In this document: positions 6,126 to 8,227 of the stretch, piece after piece | Numbering within the stretch: the stretch's first letter is position 1 | Layout: every line of letters begins with the position of its first letter | Origin: CAMBDR01 sp046597185 | GTDB lineage: Bacteria; Pseudomonadota; Gammaproteobacteria; Burkholderiales; Burkholderiaceae_D | DNA: 8,227 bases | Assembly: GCA_046597185.1 (NCBI GenBank) | Contig: JBKJLF010000508.1 | Location: 1-8,227, forward strand | Direction of reading: 5' to 3' | The notes under the pieces: generated by a model | The model's input: only the letters and a program-made list of their open reading frames with translations | What the model was told of the DNA's origin: nothing | Database searches by the model: none | Position numbers and translations under genes: made by a program

Positions 6126-6530
6126 ATGACGTTCGATGAAATAGAAAAGCTCGTTAAAGAAAATAACCGTTCAAAGGCGTTTTCGGATGAATTTGTTATT
6201 TGCCTCATCTGGAAGGAAACCAATTTTGATCCACTAGCCACCAACAGCATCACAGTTACCGGACTTATGCAGATCAGCAAGGGGGCGGTGGAAATGGTGA
6301 ACAAATGCAGCCCAAATGGAATTCACTTTGAACACACCGAAATGAACGACCCCGCCAAGAACATTCAGTGTGGGACGATGTACTTGGACATCGCAAAGAA
6401 CAAATTGGGCGGCGTGGATGTGAGTTTTGGTACTGGCAAGGGTTGCTCAAAGTCGATTAAAGTTTGCGAGGAATGTCTAAAAAAGGACGCCAACCATCCG
6501 ATGGTCGCGCTTCACAAAATTCATAAGTGA
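6126..6530 (+). CDS. Lysozyme / lytic-transglycosylase-like (SLT-type) effector candidate
   Basis: A 134-residue protein with a goose-lysozyme/SLT-like fold. The likely catalytic Glu 31 is in I-W-K-E-T-N-F-D-P. Then come T-G-L-M-Q-I (45-50), D-P-A-K-N-I-Q-C-G-T-M-Y-L-D (75-88) and F-G-T-G-K-G (101-106), which stands where related enzymes have the Y-N-x-G-x-G loop. It should cleave the glycan strands of peptidoglycan. It has no signal peptide although its substrate is periplasmic. I recall close look-alikes among small transglycosylase-domain proteins linked to type VI secretion, with a similar C-x-x-C-L-K and I-H-K ending. AGGGG sits about six bases ahead of the ATG. The next gene, seven bases downstream, encodes a probable lysozyme inhibitor, so I infer a toxin delivered to other cells. 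No VgrG, PAAR or Hcp gene is in the window to confirm the route. Confidence 0.8.
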   Translation: MTFDEIEKLVKENNRSKAFSDEFVICLIWKETNFDPLATNSITVTGLMQISKGAVEMVNKCSPNGIHFEHTEMNDPAKNIQCGTMYLDIAKNKLGGVDVSFGTGKGCSKSIKVCEECLKKDANHPMVALHKIHK

Positions 6531-6537
6531 GCAGGGG

Positions 6538-7002
6538 ATGATCCGTATAAAATGGATATTGATTCTGACATTATTTACCGTTGCGGCTGGAAATGCGGCG
6601 GCTATCGGTAACTTTGAATGGCGGGATGCGAGTTTATGGATCGGCAAGTATCCATCTGCAACCGCAGGTGGAAATAAAATGCCGCTATTAGATCAACCGC
6701 TGATTCGTGCAATACTGAAAAAAACGCTTCCCAAGGAAGAGCTTGCTGCGCTAGGGCGCTTCAAGGTAGAGGTGCCTGTCAGGGAAATGGAGGGATTTAT
6801 CGTTGTCAACAAGTGCTTGCCGCACAACTGCCCTGCCGATAATGCTACCGTGGTAATAGATGTGCTGAACCAGCGGATTTGGGTAGGTCTCTTTTCAAGA
6901 GAAGAGGCGCGCGTATCAACACGTTGGTATAGCATTGCCGATGACTACTCAGTTTTGCCGGATAGCATAAAGAAAGACTTTCTGGCCCGGCACGGTGACT
7001 GA
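6538..7002 (+). CDS. Secreted Ivy-like lysozyme inhibitor / probable immunity protein
   Basis: A 154-residue protein with a signal peptide: basic start M-I-R-I-K-W, hydrophobic I-L-I-L-T-L-F-T-V-A, cleavage likely after A-A-A (residue 22), giving a periplasmic protein of about 130 residues. Residues 93-98 read C-L-P-H-N-C, matching the C-K-P-H-D-C loop with which E. coli Ivy plugs the lysozyme active site; 19 residues later comes G-L-F-S (117-120), also placed as in Ivy. Two cysteines could form the loop disulphide. It follows the lysozyme-like gene by seven bases with AGGGG touching the ATG, which suggests coupled translation. The inferred role is protecting the producer's own wall from the upstream enzyme. 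The rest of the sequence is diverged from Ivy, so membership rests on the loop, length, signal peptide and context. Confidence 0.75.
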   Translation: MIRIKWILILTLFTVAAGNAAAIGNFEWRDASLWIGKYPSATAGGNKMPLLDQPLIRAILKKTLPKEELAALGRFKVEVPVREMEGFIVVNKCLPHNCPADNATVVIDVLNQRIWVGLFSREEARVSTRWYSIADDYSVLPDSIKKDFLARHGD

Positions 7003-7012
7003 TGCGCCTGCC

Positions 7013-7132
7013 ACCCAACTTAACGGTCAACCAGACACACCTACCGCAATTTCGTTTTAGTCTTCCATGGCATCAACTTTTTGCTACTTTTTTGAGCTGC
7101 CTCCGGGCGCGCCCGTTACTTTTACGTTAAAT
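7013..7132 (+). other. attC_C: long integron recombination site
   Basis: A 120-bp site. R'' is ACCCAAC (7013-7019). L'' TAACGG (7021-7026) complements L' CCGTTA (7113-7118). R' is GTTAAAT (7126-7132), a perfect GTTRRRY. It starts 10 bases after the stop of the Ivy-like gene, so cassette C (about 6067-7126) carries both genes of the pair. It lacks the 171-bp module seen before the other two long sites. Confidence 0.78.
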
Positions 7133-7161
7133 TGCAGCCGAACCGAATTTAAGAGGACGCG

Positions 7162-7413
7162 ATGGAAGAAAAACTTGAACAGCCGCCTATCGCACTGCCG
7201 AAAAAGCAACACGGCATTGTGACGCGCATAGTGTCGCAATCGATACGGGCACGGGTTACTATTCCGTGCTGTTTTTGCTTGCCGCTTTCTTATACGCCTT
7301 GCTTGGTCTATGGTTTCCATCCGCGCTCGTGTGGGTTTATGGATTGCTCTCCTTGGGGGCTTGGATGGGAACGGAAACGGGCTATGTCTCCGGCCATGAC
7401 ATGTACTTCCTAG
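7162..7413 (+). pseudogene. 5' reading frame of the cassette D membrane-protein gene (frameshifted)
   Basis: The ATG at 7162 has AGAGGA four bases ahead, the best start in cassette D. Only its first 15-25 codons look natural (M-E-E-K-L-E-Q-P-P-I-A-L-P-K-K); after that the frame gives unstructured Cys/Arg-rich sequence to a stop at 7411-7413. The membrane protein continues in frame 0, which is open from 7179. The frames therefore swap between 7179 and about 7260. The five-A run at 7201-7205 is the likely spot: one more A would join the start to the membrane-protein frame. It may be a real mutation or an assembly error. Confidence 0.6.
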
Positions 7414-7895
7414 GTATGAACTACCCGTTACTGTTCGTCATTTCTGGAGGTGCACTGACGCTCCTTGGGATTGTCGGACAACATGACCCGGTGCGTCTTG
7501 ACGGTGCAACATTCAATGCGCGCCTGCTTTCTATGTCACCTCAAACCAAGGTGATCTGCTTGCTCAATCTGTTTATCGCGCTTTGGATCATGTCCATCTT
7601 CGGAAGCTACGGCGATATGACCCAATGGCAGAAGGTGCGGCAGTATGAGCTGCTTCACTGGTCCCGCCTGTTTGGCGGCGCTTCAATTGCTGCTATTTGG
7701 TATGGCCTCAAGCACGACGATGGCGTTCTTCGTGGTTTTGGCTTGACGTTTCTATTTACCAATCTCTACACGCGCTTCTTTGAGTACTTTTGGGACTCGA
7801 TACACAAGGCGGCCTTTTTTGCCGTTCTAGCCGTCACCTTCTGGTACATAGGCAGTCGCGCTGAAGCAATCTGGCACTTCGGCGAGCGCGGCTGA
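7266..7895 (+). CDS. Cassette D polytopic membrane protein
   Basis: A 209-residue frame from GTG 7266, the first usable start in frame, but its homology-like sequence begins earlier (D-T-G-T-G-Y-Y-S before the GTG), so this is the main body of the gene starting at 7162. It has about seven hydrophobic helices, with loops rich in conserved-looking motifs: T-E-T-G-Y-V-S-G, F-L-G-M-N-Y-P, S-I-F-G-S-Y-G-D, L-H-W-S-R-L-F-G, L-Y-T-R-F-F-E-Y-F-W and S-R-A-E-A-I-W. It resembles the membrane part of DUF2157-like proteins, though I hold that name loosely. The usual soluble N-terminal region of such proteins is missing. Function unknown. The TGA lies nine bases before the 171-bp module, with no room for a separate attC in between. 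Confidence 0.65.
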   Translation: MLFLLAAFLYALLGLWFPSALVWVYGLLSLGAWMGTETGYVSGHDMYFLGMNYPLLFVISGGALTLLGIVGQHDPVRLDGATFNARLLSMSPQTKVICLLNLFIALWIMSIFGSYGDMTQWQKVRQYELLHWSRLFGGASIAAIWYGLKHDDGVLRGFGLTFLFTNLYTRFFEYFWDSIHKAAFFAVLAVTFWYIGSRAEAIWHFGERG

Positions 7896-7903
7896 CGCAG
7901 GAC

Positions 7904-8074
7904 GTTAGTTGGTTGGATGTACATTGCCCCTATGCAAGCTTCGTCACCAAATTCAACCACCATCGCCCGCGCACGCACCTGTGCCCCTTCGCGCATGCGT
8001 TGCGCACATCCCCGCGTGCGGGGCTATTTTTGCGATTCGGTGTGCAGCGGCTGGTCGTCTTGTGCTACCATCTC
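7904..8074. repeat. 171-bp conserved pre-attC module, copy 2
   Basis: Starts at GTTAGTT, nine bases after the cassette D stop, and runs to attC_D. It matches copy 1 at 5791-5961 in length and order. It carries GCGCA/TGCGC (7991-7995 with 8001-8005) and, just after, the strong stem CCCCGC/GCGGGG at 8010-8023. The opposite-strand peptide it could encode is similar in both copies, but substitutions fall mostly at second codon positions, so I do not call a gene. Confidence 0.7.
8010..8031 (+). terminator. Probable intrinsic terminator inside the module, copy 2
   Basis: Perfect stem CCCCGC (8010-8015) and GCGGGG (8018-8023), in practice a five-pair stem with a four-base loop, followed by CTATTTTT. 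It lies 115 bases after the cassette D stop and would end its transcript before attC_D. The T-run is interrupted, and copy 1 does not keep the stem. Confidence 0.5.
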
Positions 8075-8194
8075 GTCCAACATAACGGTCAGCCGGACAC
8101 GTCTACCGCAACTTCGTTTTCGTCTTGCGCAGCATCAACGGTTTGCCACTTTTTTGGGCTGCCTCCGGGCGTGCCCGTTACCTTTACGGTAGAC
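8075..8194 (+). other. attC_D: long integron site with a damaged core
   Basis: R'' is GTCCAAC (8075-8081, fits RYYYAAC). L'' TAACGG (8083-8088) complements L' CCGTTA (8175-8180). At the R' position the sequence is GGTAGAC (8188-8194), a core that lost one T and so lacks the G-TT exchange point. A second core-like GTTAAAG follows at 8201-8207, preceded by CG as in the other sites. The site may be dead, or may now use the second core. Confidence 0.65.
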
Positions 8195-8227
8195 GTGTGC
8201 GTTAAAGCAGCTTAACTATCTTAAATT

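Noticed and set aside
7200..7206. Programmed -1 slippage at GAAAAAG for the cassette D gene
   Set aside because: The heptamer does not fit X-XXY-YYZ (only five A), and I see no strong stimulatory hairpin just after it. A simple indel is more likely.
7917..8192. + strand frames across both modules and attC sites (5657-6070 and 7917-8192) that align with each other
   Set aside because: They run through attC arms and hairpins, have no shared start, and their substitutions do not concentrate at third positions. Repeat DNA explains the similarity.
5791..8207. CRISPR array
   Set aside because: The repeats are 110-290 bp, imperfect, few and separated by genes. They fit attC sites, not short direct repeats with spacers.

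Overview
The window looks like accessory or decaying chromosome of a proteobacterium. My guess is a betaproteobacterium of the Gallionellaceae/Methylophilales kind, from the chemotaxis proteins and moderate GC, but the lineage call is weak. All genes except one small one read on the + strand.

Positions 1-2188 hold the wreck of a chemotaxis operon. The 3' end of an IS1182-like transposase lies beside a cheA remnant that has lost its 5' part and also carries an internal deletion with a frame change. A small cheA-linked gene follows, then a cheY that loses its last fifth where it runs into a methyl-accepting chemoreceptor gene missing its 5' part. The receptor also has a 12-bp tandem duplication in its signalling tip. 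None of these pieces could rebuild a working chemotaxis system.

Positions 2189-4923 hold a divergent pair. A 52-residue DUF3309-type membrane peptide reads leftward (2362-2520). A 703-residue FtsH-like membrane AAA+ metalloprotease with all main catalytic residues reads rightward. The 291 bases between them contain two perfect inverted repeats.

Positions of about 5000 to the end look like part of an integron gene-cassette array (no integrase in view). I can place four attC-like recombination sites: one short classical site (5379-5443) and three related long ones (5962-6072, 7013-7132, 8075-8194). The cassettes hold: (A) a doubtful ORF with 15-bp repeats; (B) a CxxC...CxxC protein; (C) a two-gene cassette with a lysozyme/lytic-transglycosylase-like protein lacking a signal peptide, followed by a secreted protein with the C-x-P-H-x-C loop of Ivy-type lysozyme inhibitors, which together suggest an effector and its periplasmic immunity protein; and (D) a polytopic membrane protein whose start is frameshifted. 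Two cassettes carry a conserved 171-bp module of equal length between the end of the gene and the attC. It shows no sign of coding and has hairpins. The lysozyme/inhibitor cassette and this extended attC module are the most interesting items here.
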